Shown one piece after another: positions 1-9,863 of a stretch of 29,340 nt of DNA. The translations under genes were made by a program, and so were the position numbers. A model generated the notes under the pieces. The model made no database searches, was not told the origin of the DNA, and saw nothing but the letters and a program-made list of their open reading frames with translations. Numbering within the stretch: position 1 is the stretch's first letter; each line of letters starts with the position of its first letter. The DNA is taken from positions 1-29,340 of IMG/VR virus record IMGVR_UViG_3300020439_001078. One strand, given 5' to 3'. This DNA is from a virus.

Positions 1-1130
1 GCAACACCACCATAGGCTGCCACATTTGAAAACCTTTTAGTCTTAATCTTAACACCACGCAACAAGTTTTCAGCATGACCAGCGGCATCTGAATCCGACC
101 TTCTTGAGAAGTAAGTGATATCTGAATCAAATTTACTAATTGGCAGATTATATAATGACCCTAAGAGAGTATTATCAGTTCTTAGATAGGCAGTCTTAAA
201 TCTTGACATCCTAGACCCACCTGCGGAGTCATTTCTGTGTTGACCAAATAATTTAGTTAGAGTCTTCTTGTCTGGTGCAAGAGAGAAATGTGAATTTACT
301 CCTGCACTATCTGAAGAGGTAGCATTTAAGAATCCTGCTACTGGTCTGAGAAGTAAATCACTTCTTTGGAATTGAAATGCAGGATTCAAACTACCTGCAC
401 TATCATGTGATGCAGTTGAATCCATGTAGAATCTAACATTAGGAACTGGTCTCTCATCACTATCACCTCTCTTAAAGAACACAGGTCTTTTAGCAGGCGG
501 TGTTGTAGTACCAGAAGTTCTTTGCCAAATACTATAATTAAGTGTGTTGATGGCATTAGAATCATTAGCATCTGAATCTCGAATAGTATCACCAAAGAAA
601 TCAGGTATAACTTCGGTATATCCTGATTGACTTCCACCACTAGAACTTCCAGTAGCAAGTTTATAAGAACCAATCAGGTCTTGGTCAATAATTTTACCAA
701 GAACACGGTCAGTAAAAGCATTATAGTTATCGTCAGACATTTCTGCGATGACCATTCTACCTTTACCATCTGAATCAGTAGATGCAGGATGAACATGATT
801 TGTACTACCGATTTGACTTGAAATCGGAACAGTAGATTGTCTGTTTGTTCTAAAAAGAGTAGTAGTGTCTGTTGTAATGGTAAGAGAACCATCACCACCT
901 GTACCTACTGCGGTAGTAAATCTTGTATTTGTGAGAGACCCAAGGTTTAGAGCAGTGCTATCATATTGGAATACACCCAATGCACCATGGTCATTAGAAT
1001 CGGACTGTAGTAAGGCAGGCCCTACTTTGTGGGCGATAAAATTTTCGTCAGATGAATCTAGTCTCTGGAAACCCTTAGTGACATCAGAAGAGTCCTTGAG
1101 TCTGATTGGAATGGCATTGCCATAACTCAT
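1..1130 (-). CDS. Virion structural / tail-fibre-type protein, partial (C-terminus outside window)
   Basis: The frame is open from an ATG at 1130 to the left edge (about 376 codons, no stop), so the C-terminus lies outside the window. A GGGG Shine-Dalgarno lies 6 bases before the ATG, just after the stop of the preceding gene. The product is rich in Ser, Asp, Thr and Gly, has no visible signal peptide or membrane segment, and carries many Asp-Ser motifs (STDSDGKGR, SDSAGVNS, NDSAGGSR, RSDSDAAGH). As the last readable gene of a baseplate operon, after wedge and fibre-type genes, it is probably a distal tail or fibre protein. I do not recognise a named family; the structural role is inferred from composition and position. 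Confidence 0.6.
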   Translation of the reverse strand, partial: MSYGNAIPIRLKDSSDVTKGFQRLDSSDENFIAHKVGPALLQSDSNDHGALGVFQYDSTALNLGSLTNTRFTTAVGTGGDGSLTITTDTTTLFRTNRQSTVPISSQIGSTNHVHPASTDSDGKGRMVIAEMSDDNYNAFTDRVLGKIIDQDLIGSYKLATGSSSGGSQSGYTEVIPDFFGDTIRDSDANDSNAINTLNYSIWQRTSGTTTPPAKRPVFFKRGDSDERPVPNVRFYMDSTASHDSAGSLNPAFQFQRSDLLLRPVAGFLNATSSDSAGVNSHFSLAPDKKTLTKLFGQHRNDSAGGSRMSRFKTAYLRTDNTLLGSLYNLPISKFDSDITYFSRRSDSDAAGHAENLLRGVKIKTKRFSNVAAYGGV

Positions 1131-1145
1131 AATTTGCCCCTGTCA

Positions 1146-1880
1146 TCAATTAAGTTGAGTGCCATTCTCATCAAAGATTAGTGCGATATCTGCCCTCAAT
1201 GCGTTTAGTGCGTTTACCATACTTGTTCTTTCTGTGCCAATAAACGCAGAGTCCAAGTTTGCGAGTGTACCCAGTCTTCCTTCAAGTGAAGTATTATCAC
1301 TGTCTAATAAAGATAAGTCTGCTCTTACATTATTAACAGCAGTTGTTAAGTCTACAACTGAAGCAGGGAATGTTGTTCCGAAAGCAAGATTACCTACTGC
1401 GGAGTCAAGATTTTCTAGAGACTCCATGACACCAACAGTATCTAGGTGTGCGTTTTTACCATCTGAATCTACATTAACAGAAGTAAATAATTCATTGATT
1501 GATGCAACGATACTTGATTTATCTGTTGTTGATAAAGATGCGATAACCCCTACATCACTGTCTAGTTCATTCAATGAACCTGTGATTGTCTTTGCAGTTG
1601 TAGTCAAAGTCGATGCAGGGTTTGCACCAATATCACTATCTAATTCGTTTATAGCATCAACTAAATTCTTTTTTGTTGTTGTTAAAACATTAGCAACGAG
1701 ACCAGTATTAGTACCACGAATAGCACTGTCATGTTCGTTGATTGCAGAGATAGTATCTGAATCTTGATTCGTCAGTAAACGACCAGTCGCACCTAAATCC
1801 AAAGATATAGTGTTAATCTTATCGACTTGTTGACTGAAAGTATCAGTAATGATTACTTGTGTTGGTGCGTTAGTTGCCAT
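1146..1880 (-). CDS. Repeat-containing fibre-type virion protein (244 aa)
   Basis: The protein is built from imperfect 25-30 residue repeats of the pattern L-x-T-T-x-K-x-x-(L/I)-V-x-(A/S)-I-N-E-L-D-S-(D/A)-(I/V)-G, seen at least four times in the first half and more loosely afterwards (NLDSAVGN, LLDSDNTS, NLDSAFIG). Repeats of this TTxKxxLVxAINEL type occur in phage fibre and neck proteins, where they are thought to form trimeric helical or coiled-coil shafts. It has no Cys and no signal peptide. The ATG at 1880 overlaps the stop of the preceding gene by one base (TAATG), so translation is probably coupled. A fibre-shaft or adaptor role is inferred from repeats and neighbours; the exact T4 counterpart is not recognisable. 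Confidence 0.65.
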   Translation of the reverse strand: MATNAPTQVIITDTFSQQVDKINTISLDLGATGRLLTNQDSDTISAINEHDSAIRGTNTGLVANVLTTTKKNLVDAINELDSDIGANPASTLTTTAKTITGSLNELDSDVGVIASLSTTDKSSIVASINELFTSVNVDSDGKNAHLDTVGVMESLENLDSAVGNLAFGTTFPASVVDLTTAVNNVRADLSLLDSDNTSLEGRLGTLANLDSAFIGTERTSMVNALNALRADIALIFDENGTQLN

Positions 1881-2083
1881 TATAGTTTCTCTACAAGTTT
1901 ATGAAGGAGAGTTTTGATATCCTCGACATCTTGTTTTAGTGTTTCAAACTCTTCTTCTTTTGCTAATCTCTTTCTTTTTGCTTCTTTTGCAGTGTTAATC
2001 TCTTCTTTATTTATATTAACAATGCCCCCAGATGGTGTTCTTGCGAGTCCATCATTTCCATCTACCATTACCAATTTTGACAT
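1880..2083 (-). CDS. Small coiled-coil virion-operon protein (67 aa)
   Basis: A short protein with a polar N-terminus (VDGNDGLARTPSGGIVNINK) followed by a highly charged helix (about residues 26-67) with leucine/isoleucine spacing that suggests a coiled coil (FETLKQDVEDIKTLLHKLVE). Small proteins of this layout sit beside the large DUF4815 protein in marine T4-like phages as far as I recall, but no function is established that I can name. Both ends overlap neighbours by one base (TAATG at each junction), giving a tightly coupled trio with the DUF4815 and repeat proteins. It may be a small adaptor or assembly factor; that is a guess. Confidence 0.6.
   Translation of the reverse strand: MSKLVMVDGNDGLARTPSGGIVNINKEEINTAKEAKRKRLAKEEEFETLKQDVEDIKTLLHKLVEKL
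2008..2015 (-). promoter_or_regulatory. Possible intragenic late-promoter core (TATAAATA)
   Basis: The minus strand reads TATAAATA inside the 67-residue gene, about 128 bases before the ATG of the repeat protein. Unlike the four junction copies in this window it is followed by A rather than G. In AT-rich DNA such an octamer is expected by chance a few times in 29 kb, so this copy may mean nothing. Confidence 0.2.
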
Positions 2084-5000
2084 TATGTTGCCATTGCGAT
2101 TACACGCAAGTCCTTAAATATTGGTATTCTAGATGTGTTAGTTGATTCCATCACAATCTTAACTTGATACTGAGTGAAGTCATCTAGTGTTCCACCATTA
2201 CCACCTGCTAAGAAACGATATTCTCTAAAGTTCTCTGCATCTGGTGCAATTGTTTGTTCTGCCGATTGCTCAATGAAATCTTTATCAATCAAATTCTCAT
2301 CTGAGGCGGCAGTTCTATAGAACAATCTAAAGTTTGCTTCACTAGGTCTCATACAAGATACAAGAATCTTCAGACCAACAGCAGTCTCTTCTAGAGTCTG
2401 AACTGTGGTCATATGTTTTGCTAGTGTAGACCCACCAAAGGCAGAAGTCTCTGCTTGATAGTTCAACGGAACATTTAATCCACTTCCTGCACTATTTGCC
2501 TGTTTATCAATTTGGTTGCCCTGAGTAGACAATGATGCTCTTTGTGCATCAATTACTGGAGATACACTACTTCTTGCAGAAGTCATATCAACCTTAAATG
2601 TGGTTGACCTAACACCTGCACCTAAGTTTGCAGTCTCGTTTGAATCTTTTGCAATCAATCTTGGAGCATCAAATCTATTCTCATCATTGATAACAATATC
2701 TGCACTATAGTTAGCATCCTTTTGATATCTTACTTGGTTACCAGTAACTTTCGCAAGAGATGTTCCAGTAGTAAACTTAGCATTATAGTTAAGTGTAGTA
2801 TCTTCAGGTATCATTGTAGTGAACTGAGGAATAGCAGTATCAAACTGAATCTGTCTGTCTACAGCAATATTAGTTCCACCAAATCTACCACTTGAAGTTC
2901 CACCTGATTGAGTAAACTGGAATCCAAATCCATCTACAGCAGTGATTGTTTTAGCACTACCAGTTAATGTATTTCCTGCAAGACCGAAGGTAGCATAGTT
3001 TTCACTATCTAGTTGTTCAATGTTGACTGTATCACCTACATCATATCCATGGTTAGGCATCAACACAGTCATCTTATTATTACTGTGGTCAAGGTATAGA
3101 CCATTATTTTCTAGAGCATCTTCTTCAACACTTGCGTTTTCGAATACTGCATAACCACCGTTAGTGTCAAAGTCTGCTCTGTAAATTCTGAACATCAAGT
3201 CTTTAGTCTGGTCAGGCTCCCATGTTGTTCCGTTCTGTGATTTGAACAATGAACCCATAGAAGGTTGTCTGCTAATTCTTTTCTCTGTTGAACCTAATTC
3301 AAAGGCATATGTTTCTGCCACATACGCATTATATTCAATTGATTCTGCCAACAGAACAATAGCATATTCTGTATCTGGATTCAAAAAGATTGGTTCATCA
3401 AAAGTAAACTTAGTTGGGTTAGCAACTACAGTTGCTTGTGTTGCACCAGATACGGCAGTTGTGTTTACACTACCAGGCGCAAGGAACTTAATCGCATTAC
3501 CGATAATATCAGTAGCAGATGGAGAACCATTTACCATAGGTCTGATTTGAAGTTCTACAGGAACATCAGCATCTTTACTTGCAAAGAAACATTCTACTGC
3601 GGTGACAAACATTCCACTAGGAGTAGTCACGGCAAAGGACTGAGCAAGTGGGTCTCTTCTTCTTACCCTTTGAGTCTCAGTCCATCTTCGTGTTCTTACC
3701 TGAGTAATACGAGTTGATGTAATTGTTTCCTGTCTTGTATCCAGAGTTCCCTGTGCAACATAGTTTGCAGATGCACTTGACAGTTCACTACCATTGTCCA
3801 CACTTACATCTAGAAGTTTGAACTCACGAGTTCCTGCACGGAATCTGTTTGTTTTTGACGAAGGAATAAAGAACGACCCTGCAATCTCACCATTACCGTC
3901 TGAGATTAGGTTAGATTTAGTCTGTGGGTGTTCTGTAGAATTTCTATACTTATTACCATACTTCAATTGGTTTGCTTGTTGTTGTGCTTCAGTATGTCTT
4001 TTGAAAGTTTCTTCTCTTACAAAGTTATCAACTGCTTTACCATCAAAGAATGGGAAGTATCTAGTGTTTGGTCTAAGACCTTCTGCCTTAAAGAATAGTT
4101 TTCTTGAACGGATAAACGGTAAGAATGTTAGAGATACAGACCTATCACCAACAACCTTTCTTACGGTTCTACTACCAACGACCACTCTTTGTTCGTAACT
4201 TCTTACTATGTTTCTACCAACTCTTTGAGTTCTTGTTTGAGAAACACCATTATTGTTCCATGTAATCCAGTTTGCCCAACCACCAAAAATATTGAGGCCT
4301 GGAATAAAACCAAATCCAATCAACGGAACAAAGGAGAATCCACTCCATGCCCATTGTCCAAATCCTCTGTTACGAGCAGTTCCTAATGCTAGATTACCTT
4401 CGTTAAGGTCTGGAAGTGTTTCTTCAGCAGTCTTATTAATTACATTTGCAGGAGCATATTTTGTTTGTGTCCATTCGTCAGTGGCAGGTGATAGAGTAAT
4501 ATTACCTTCACCAGTAATAACCGCAAATGGGTTTACATTCTCTGTTCCTGATACGAGTTCTTGTGCTATTGCTTGAACTTCAGTGTGCTTCAAGTATATT
4601 GTGTCACCTTTCAAGATAGTGTTTGATGACTTATCTGAGTCATATACTAAACCAATATTATCTTCAAAGGTAGCAGGTTGTAGTATTCCTCTTGAAGGGT
4701 CAATACCTGCTCTGTATTCTGAGTTAGTTGTATCTGAGAAGTTTCTGTCTACAAAGTTATCAACAAAGAATCCTGATTTAGTTCTGACATTACCAGAACC
4801 ATCCAATACCAACAATGAGTCAGTAGAGTTCTCAAGAAGACTTAGAGATGTTACTTCTTCTAGTTTATCAATTCTGTTTTCAATCTTCTCAATGTCTTGC
4901 ATTCTGAATCTTTTTGCTCTGATTGGTGTTGATACCAAGTCAGAGTCATGTAGACCATATGCATTTAATTCTAGGTCATACAATCCTAATGTATTCTCAG

Positions 5001-7302
5001 GAGTATCTGGAACTTGTGAACCGAATCCATCTTGTCCTTGAATATGTTTGATTACACCATCGGTAGTTACTACAATCTTATCAGCACGAGGTTGATAATA
5101 TTCGATATCTGCCTGAAAGAGGTCAGAACTTGTAGGTGGTTCAATAGCAATTGCTCTTGTTCCACTGAAGTTACCATCAGAATCAACAATTGGACGGAAG
5201 TCAATCACATCACGCAAATTGATAGTTTGTTTTCTAGGTGAAGAGAAGTTTGGAATATCTTCATAGTCTACTTGACCAGTATATGAATTAACTGACATGT
5301 AGTCACCATTACCATGTAAGAAATGCCTGAACTTATAGAAAGTTGTAGAAGGCATAGTCGAACCTGCGTTCAACTTCAATCTTGCATTGTCATAGAAACC
5401 TGCTCTCTGACCATTATCAATAGTAAAGAGGTTAGAGACATCAGTACCATTTGCCGAATCCTGTCTGATATATTCAACATCGAACAGGTCTGCTCTATGT
5501 AAATTGATTTCAGTACCAGTTGAGGTTATACCTGCTTCTACAGTGGTAAGTGTTTTTGTAATAAGTGTTGGTTGACTTTTCTGAACTTTTGCGTATACTG
5601 TATATGTCCCAGTCGAACCTGAAATAGCAGGAGTTCCCCCTGATATTGTAAAAGAGGTATTACCTGTAATAGTGATTGTAGGACTAACAACTGTTTGTCC
5701 ATTCGTACCATCACCTCTAATTACAACCCAAGAATCTTTTGATGCAAATGCTTCACCTGTAACAGATAATGAACTGGTAAGGTTACCACCAGTAGGTGAT
5801 AAGTCAGTAAATACTCTCTGAACTTCAAAGTCTACATCTGTAACAGACTTAGGTCTTGGATTAGGTGTAGGATATAATAGGTTTACTTTTTGTGATTCTT
5901 TTAGAACACACTTAGAATTCTCAAGTACAACCTTGGCAAACTGATTGGTCTCTCCAACCCTTGCAATCATTTTAGTATTACGGAATGATTTACCTGCATC
6001 CATTTGAATATCAAATAGATATGCTTTATGGTCAGTACCATCTTCTTCTAGATATCTTAATCTAGCAGTTCCGATTTTACCATCGTTACCTGACCCACCT
6101 AGTTTAGCATTTGTTCCTGCGGAATCGACCAATACTAACTGCTCGAATGTAGCATCTGACAAGTCACCAGAAATATCAGCACCACCTTCAACATTAATAT
6201 ATTGACCGTAGTTAATACCTACATTCTCATTGGTATTTGTGATAGTAGTTCTAGGTTTTGGAATGGTAAGTTTTGTGGGTTTCTCTGTAGCACCACGATA
6301 ACCATTAATATAGGCAACACCATCACCGATTGATGCGATGAGGTTTGTACCTGAATCAGCATAGTCAGCATCAAAGTTTTTAACGATGTAATTACCTGAT
6401 TCATCGAAAGTTCTTTGTGCTAGAAGTTCGTTAATTTTATTGTATTGGTCTGCACCAGTTACTTGGTCAACAATATTACCATCTACTACATCACAGTAGT
6501 AAACAAAGTTTTCATCATTTGCAATTTGGTCTTTTGTTGTTAAAGTAAGTTGAATTCTGTATCGGTCAGCACCAGGCGATGACAAGTTAGGCACTGCACC
6601 CTGATTATCAAATAGTGCATTATCGTCAGCAGAAGTAACAATGTCTTCTGTTATTTTGAAACCAACAACTTTAGTTGGGAATCTTGTATACTTAGAAAGT
6701 AGAATCTTTTGTGCTTTAGCAAAGACAAAGTGTCCACGAGCAAAGAAGTCACCTGCTCCGTTTGCAATCAAACAACCTCTACCAGTGGCAGGGTTTGCAG
6801 TTGTGTCTACTGATTGAACAGTAAGGTTACCAGATGCAGGCCCTGTTAGGGTTGCTCCTGAATTAAATCTTACTGGGTTAGCATTTGATTGTCCTGCACC
6901 AGAAGTATTAATATACTGAACATAAAGTGTGTCTGGGTCAGAACCTTCTGCTCCAACAAATTGTAGAATCTTTGCTTGAACTGTATCGTTTGTTCCACCA
7001 GATTGTGTAATAGTTGTACCAATCAGAGTTGATGTATCTGTAGGAATGTTTGTAGATGCAATTTTAACGAACTCATAATCACTAGTGATAGTAGGCCCGC
7101 CTGGGTTTACAGAAGCACCTTCCTTGAAGATATTACGACCAAATCGTGCAATCTCTTCTTGAATAATAGTCTGTAGTTGAGTTAACTCTCTTGCTTGTAA
7201 TGCTCTACCAGAATTAAATAGAATTCTGTGATAGTTATCACTATCAATAAAGTCATCTTTGTAAGTAGATGAGAAAACTGATTCTGTAAATGTCTTTGGC
7301 AT
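2083..7302 (-). CDS. Large DUF4815-type virion protein (1739 aa), baseplate/fibre-associated
   Basis: The N-terminus (residues about 20-65: DNYHRILFNSGRALQAREL, then TQLQTIIQEEIARFGRNIF) matches the conserved head of DUF4815 phage proteins, which are large virion components of marine T4-like phages. A hydrophobic, Trp/Gly-rich patch lies near residues 985-1017, followed by a segment reading PFIRSRKLFFKAEGLRPNTR and, near the C-terminus, a compact conserved block (LKILVSCMRPSEANFRLFYR). The rest is beta-rich and low in Cys, with several Asp-Ser motifs. It lies directly after gp8 (10-base gap, GGG Shine-Dalgarno), as expected for a peripheral baseplate or long-fibre-type component. The family call is fairly firm; the precise location on the virion is inferred. 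Confidence 0.8.
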   Translation of the reverse strand: MPKTFTESVFSSTYKDDFIDSDNYHRILFNSGRALQARELTQLQTIIQEEIARFGRNIFKEGASVNPGGPTITSDYEFVKIASTNIPTDTSTLIGTTITQSGGTNDTVQAKILQFVGAEGSDPDTLYVQYINTSGAGQSNANPVRFNSGATLTGPASGNLTVQSVDTTANPATGRGCLIANGAGDFFARGHFVFAKAQKILLSKYTRFPTKVVGFKITEDIVTSADDNALFDNQGAVPNLSSPGADRYRIQLTLTTKDQIANDENFVYYCDVVDGNIVDQVTGADQYNKINELLAQRTFDESGNYIVKNFDADYADSGTNLIASIGDGVAYINGYRGATEKPTKLTIPKPRTTITNTNENVGINYGQYINVEGGADISGDLSDATFEQLVLVDSAGTNAKLGGSGNDGKIGTARLRYLEEDGTDHKAYLFDIQMDAGKSFRNTKMIARVGETNQFAKVVLENSKCVLKESQKVNLLYPTPNPRPKSVTDVDFEVQRVFTDLSPTGGNLTSSLSVTGEAFASKDSWVVIRGDGTNGQTVVSPTITITGNTSFTISGGTPAISGSTGTYTVYAKVQKSQPTLITKTLTTVEAGITSTGTEINLHRADLFDVEYIRQDSANGTDVSNLFTIDNGQRAGFYDNARLKLNAGSTMPSTTFYKFRHFLHGNGDYMSVNSYTGQVDYEDIPNFSSPRKQTINLRDVIDFRPIVDSDGNFSGTRAIAIEPPTSSDLFQADIEYYQPRADKIVVTTDGVIKHIQGQDGFGSQVPDTPENTLGLYDLELNAYGLHDSDLVSTPIRAKRFRMQDIEKIENRIDKLEEVTSLSLLENSTDSLLVLDGSGNVRTKSGFFVDNFVDRNFSDTTNSEYRAGIDPSRGILQPATFEDNIGLVYDSDKSSNTILKGDTIYLKHTEVQAIAQELVSGTENVNPFAVITGEGNITLSPATDEWTQTKYAPANVINKTAEETLPDLNEGNLALGTARNRGFGQWAWSGFSFVPLIGFGFIPGLNIFGGWANWITWNNNGVSQTRTQRVGRNIVRSYEQRVVVGSRTVRKVVGDRSVSLTFLPFIRSRKLFFKAEGLRPNTRYFPFFDGKAVDNFVREETFKRHTEAQQQANQLKYGNKYRNSTEHPQTKSNLISDGNGEIAGSFFIPSSKTNRFRAGTREFKLLDVSVDNGSELSSASANYVAQGTLDTRQETITSTRITQVRTRRWTETQRVRRRDPLAQSFAVTTPSGMFVTAVECFFASKDADVPVELQIRPMVNGSPSATDIIGNAIKFLAPGSVNTTAVSGATQATVVANPTKFTFDEPIFLNPDTEYAIVLLAESIEYNAYVAETYAFELGSTEKRISRQPSMGSLFKSQNGTTWEPDQTKDLMFRIYRADFDTNGGYAVFENASVEEDALENNGLYLDHSNNKMTVLMPNHGYDVGDTVNIEQLDSENYATFGLAGNTLTGSAKTITAVDGFGFQFTQSGGTSSGRFGGTNIAVDRQIQFDTAIPQFTTMIPEDTTLNYNAKFTTGTSLAKVTGNQVRYQKDANYSADIVINDENRFDAPRLIAKDSNETANLGAGVRSTTFKVDMTSARSSVSPVIDAQRASLSTQGNQIDKQANSAGSGLNVPLNYQAETSAFGGSTLAKHMTTVQTLEETAVGLKILVSCMRPSEANFRLFYRTAASDENLIDKDFIEQSAEQTIAPDAENFREYRFLAGGNGGTLDDFTQYQVKIVMESTNTSRIPIFKDLRVIAMAT

Positions 7303-7312
7303 CTTCTATACC

Positions 7313-8776
7313 CTAAATTTGTATTACGACTTTGATATCTTCAGTTTGGTCACTTGCACGAGTCACCGATGCTCTATTATCAACATAGAGTATTTCACCG
7401 TCACGAGTATCAATCTCTGGTTTAACAAATGGTAAATCAGAAGCAGTTGAAGTTAAAGTTCCTGCTCCATTACCGTTTGTTTCTGTTATTGCTTCACCAC
7501 CACTAAAGTCACCATATCCAGTTGCCTTTGTTTGATGATAAAATATATTAGATGAATCCACTTTATCTATGAGTGCTTTTACACCACTAGTTCCACCAAC
7601 AATAGTATTATCAGCAGTAAAGGTTTGAGTTACTGCCGACAATTTAAGTTGTTTCAGTGCAAGACCTGTTGATTCGGTGTATCCAATACCATTAGCACCA
7701 GATGAATCCGTTTGAATTGGGTTTCTTATAATACCCACTTGTCTGAAGTCATTACCTATCACAAAGTCTGCTTGACCATCTGTAGTTTCTGAACCAGTTG
7801 CCTTAATAGACATCATAAGTCCAGTTGATTTCAAATCATCTCTTGGGTCAGCACCCATACCATCTGGACATCCGAAGATAGGTCTGATAGATGCAGGTTT
7901 GCTTGGTGTTCCACCACCTGTTACTGATACGGTTGCTTTTCTCATTCCACTTCCGAATGCGAGTGTTCCAGAGGAGTCAATGATTTCTGCTTTTACTACG
8001 ATACCACCAGAGATAGTTAACCCACCTTTAGCAACTTCAAGAAGTGTAGTTCCAGTAAGGTTAGCACCCCCACCTGCGGAATCAGTACCTCTGAATCCTA
8101 ATGCACTATCATATCCATATGCATTTACTGTTAGTGTTGGGTTTGAAGTATATCCTGCTCCACCTGAGTCAATAGCAAATCCAAGTATCTGTCCTTTTAC
8201 TGAATTATTCTGTACAGTGAACTGTTCGATATCAGATGCTTGTGAACTTGAGTCAGTAGCAAGTTGTTTCTTTACTGGAATAAAGTTTGCGGCGACAAAC
8301 TTGTTAGCATCAATCGCAGAGATTGAATAAGCAAACTTCCAGATATAACCATCTGCCGTAGCAAACGCAGTACCAGTTGTGTTACCAGTTGGTTGTACTG
8401 TTGATGGTTGAGAAGCACCTGTAGCATCTTTTGATTGTTGTAAACAAATGTAAACTTGGTTGTTGTCATTCATGACATAGTATGTCTGAGTAGGATATCC
8501 TACTTGCTTATCATCATATGCAGAATAAATCGCACCAGATGACCAGTTATATCTTGGCACAACAAAAGTTCTATCAACGACTTGCTTGATAGATTGCAAT
8601 CCATCTCTGAATGCTTCTTCTTCATACAAAGTAGAAAGAGTAGTTGGTGCTACATCTGAATCATTCCAGTCTTCTGACTTACCAATACCAATATAGTATT
8701 CATTTGCGGATGAATCAAAGTCTGCAATCAATTGTTCGATTGTCAGTTTTTTCTGTTTCGTTGTTAAAATTGCCAT
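7313..8776 (-). CDS. 8: Baseplate wedge protein gp8-like (487 aa)
   Basis: Two landmarks match T4 gp8: an internal GDGYVWE-type motif (here ADGYIWKFAYSI, near residue 145) and the C-terminus, where DGEILYVDNRASVTRASDQT followed by EDIKVVIQI parallels T4 GEMIYMENRPPIIMAMDQTE. The segment FRQVGIIRNPI also matches the T4 FRQISIITNPL block. gp8 bridges gp7 and gp10 in the wedge. The protein is about 150 residues longer than T4 gp8 (334), with glycine-rich insertions: one near residues 195-280 (GAGYTSNPTLTV and neighbours) and one near residues 380-440 containing a VGGTSGVKALI module. It follows the gp10-like gene by 10 bases, with an AGG upstream of the ATG. Confidence 0.85.
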   Translation of the reverse strand: MAILTTKQKKLTIEQLIADFDSSANEYYIGIGKSEDWNDSDVAPTTLSTLYEEEAFRDGLQSIKQVVDRTFVVPRYNWSSGAIYSAYDDKQVGYPTQTYYVMNDNNQVYICLQQSKDATGASQPSTVQPTGNTTGTAFATADGYIWKFAYSISAIDANKFVAANFIPVKKQLATDSSSQASDIEQFTVQNNSVKGQILGFAIDSGGAGYTSNPTLTVNAYGYDSALGFRGTDSAGGGANLTGTTLLEVAKGGLTISGGIVVKAEIIDSSGTLAFGSGMRKATVSVTGGGTPSKPASIRPIFGCPDGMGADPRDDLKSTGLMMSIKATGSETTDGQADFVIGNDFRQVGIIRNPIQTDSSGANGIGYTESTGLALKQLKLSAVTQTFTADNTIVGGTSGVKALIDKVDSSNIFYHQTKATGYGDFSGGEAITETNGNGAGTLTSTASDLPFVKPEIDTRDGEILYVDNRASVTRASDQTEDIKVVIQI

Positions 8777-8786
8777 TTTAATTTAC

Positions 8787-9821
8787 CTAGTTTACAAAAG
8801 TAGTTCCGTTATTACCGACCATAAACCACTTACCTTCTCCTGTGTTCCATACTAAGATACATCCTTCACCTTGGTCTATTTGAATATATCCACTACCTGT
8901 GCTAACTCCCTGAATATTAGATGATGCTCCTGAAGGAGTAACTCTTGCTTGTCCACTGTTTACATTACTCAAAAATAGTAAAGTTCCTGTTTCAGTTCCA
9001 TCTGCTAATGTAGGAACAATTTGTGAACCACTATTGAATACTGTGTGTGGTTGTGTTAATTGAATCGCAGTATTACCTGTGATGTCTGTTCCTTTCTCAA
9101 CAGAAGTAGCAGTTACTAAATGTATTGTCTCTGTTCCTTTACTTGCAAGTTCAAGTGAGACATTAGTATCGTCACCTACCGCACTAATTCTTGGACTATT
9201 AGTAGTTGAGTTGTTTTTGAAATCAATATGGTTTACCGCACTTGCAACTCTAGTGAATGTAAATGCTTCGTTTGATGCACTATCAAAGAATACTGAACCT
9301 AGATTGATACCACCAATCTTTGCGTTATTAAATGATAAACCATCGATAGTTTTGTTTGTTAGTGTTTGTGTTGTATTTGCTAATACAAATGTGTCACTGT
9401 CTGACAAAGAAGGAATATTAAGATTTGTATTAGCAGATAATCCACCCACTTGAATATTGTATGTATGACTTGAATCTACATCTCTAATTTTAGGTGTAGT
9501 AAGTGTGGGTTCTAAAATTGTTTTGTTAGTCAAAGTCTGAGCGCAAGAATCAAGAACTAATGTTCCAGAATCGTCAGCAATATAGACAAAGTTATCTTGT
9601 GTAGGGTTAATGGCATGTAAAGTGGTTTCATTAGAGTCAGCAGAACTTCCTTCGAATACTACCCCTTCGGCAGTCAAAGTTACTGTCGCACTGAGACTAT
9701 CTCCACCGAACTTAGCATAAAGTTCTGTGAAATTCTCGTTTATCTTCTGGGCGGCAACTCTGAGACTATCCCCAGTTCCGTCATTTGCCGTTGTCCCTCT
9801 ATTCAGATTTTGCTTTGCCAT
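8787..9821 (-). CDS. 10: gp10-like baseplate wedge / short-fibre attachment protein (344 aa)
   Basis: The N-terminus NRGTTANDGTGDSLRVAAQK followed by INENFTELY closely matches the first domain of T4 gp10 (DDGTGDYLRKGGIKINENFDELY). In T4, gp10 connects the wedge to gp11 and gp12. Here only this head is clearly gp10-like. The middle contains repeats of QTLTNKTI (near residues 85 and 150), typical of phage fibre shafts, and the end (LVWNTGEGKWFMVGNNG) resembles a small C-terminal cap. At 344 residues it is much shorter than T4 gp10 (602). It is preceded by a TATAAATAG late promoter and sits between the gp7-position gene and gp8. It could equally be called a gp10-headed fibre protein. Confidence 0.7.
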   Translation of the reverse strand: MAKQNLNRGTTANDGTGDSLRVAAQKINENFTELYAKFGGDSLSATVTLTAEGVVFEGSSADSNETTLHAINPTQDNFVYIADDSGTLVLDSCAQTLTNKTILEPTLTTPKIRDVDSSHTYNIQVGGLSANTNLNIPSLSDSDTFVLANTTQTLTNKTIDGLSFNNAKIGGINLGSVFFDSASNEAFTFTRVASAVNHIDFKNNSTTNSPRISAVGDDTNVSLELASKGTETIHLVTATSVEKGTDITGNTAIQLTQPHTVFNSGSQIVPTLADGTETGTLLFLSNVNSGQARVTPSGASSNIQGVSTGSGYIQIDQGEGCILVWNTGEGKWFMVGNNGTTFVN

Positions 9822-9847
9822 TTATAAACCTATAATATACTTTACTC

Positions 9848-9855
9848 TATTTATA
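9848..9855 (-). promoter_or_regulatory. Late promoter (TATAAATA) for the gp10-like/gp8/DUF4815 genes
   Basis: The minus strand reads TATAAATAG in the 42-base gap between the gp7-position gene and the gp10-like gene. It is the exact T4 late promoter core. Taking T4 spacing (core at -13 to -6), the start would be at about 9842, giving a 21-base leader before the ATG at 9821. Confidence 0.75.
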
Positions 9856-9863
9856 CTACTTTT

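Noticed and set aside
1159-1767. 202-codon open frame on the plus strand
   Set aside because: It is the antisense shadow of the repeat protein; the repeats and Asp-Ser motifs make sense only on the minus strand, and the plus product has no ribosome site or family resemblance.
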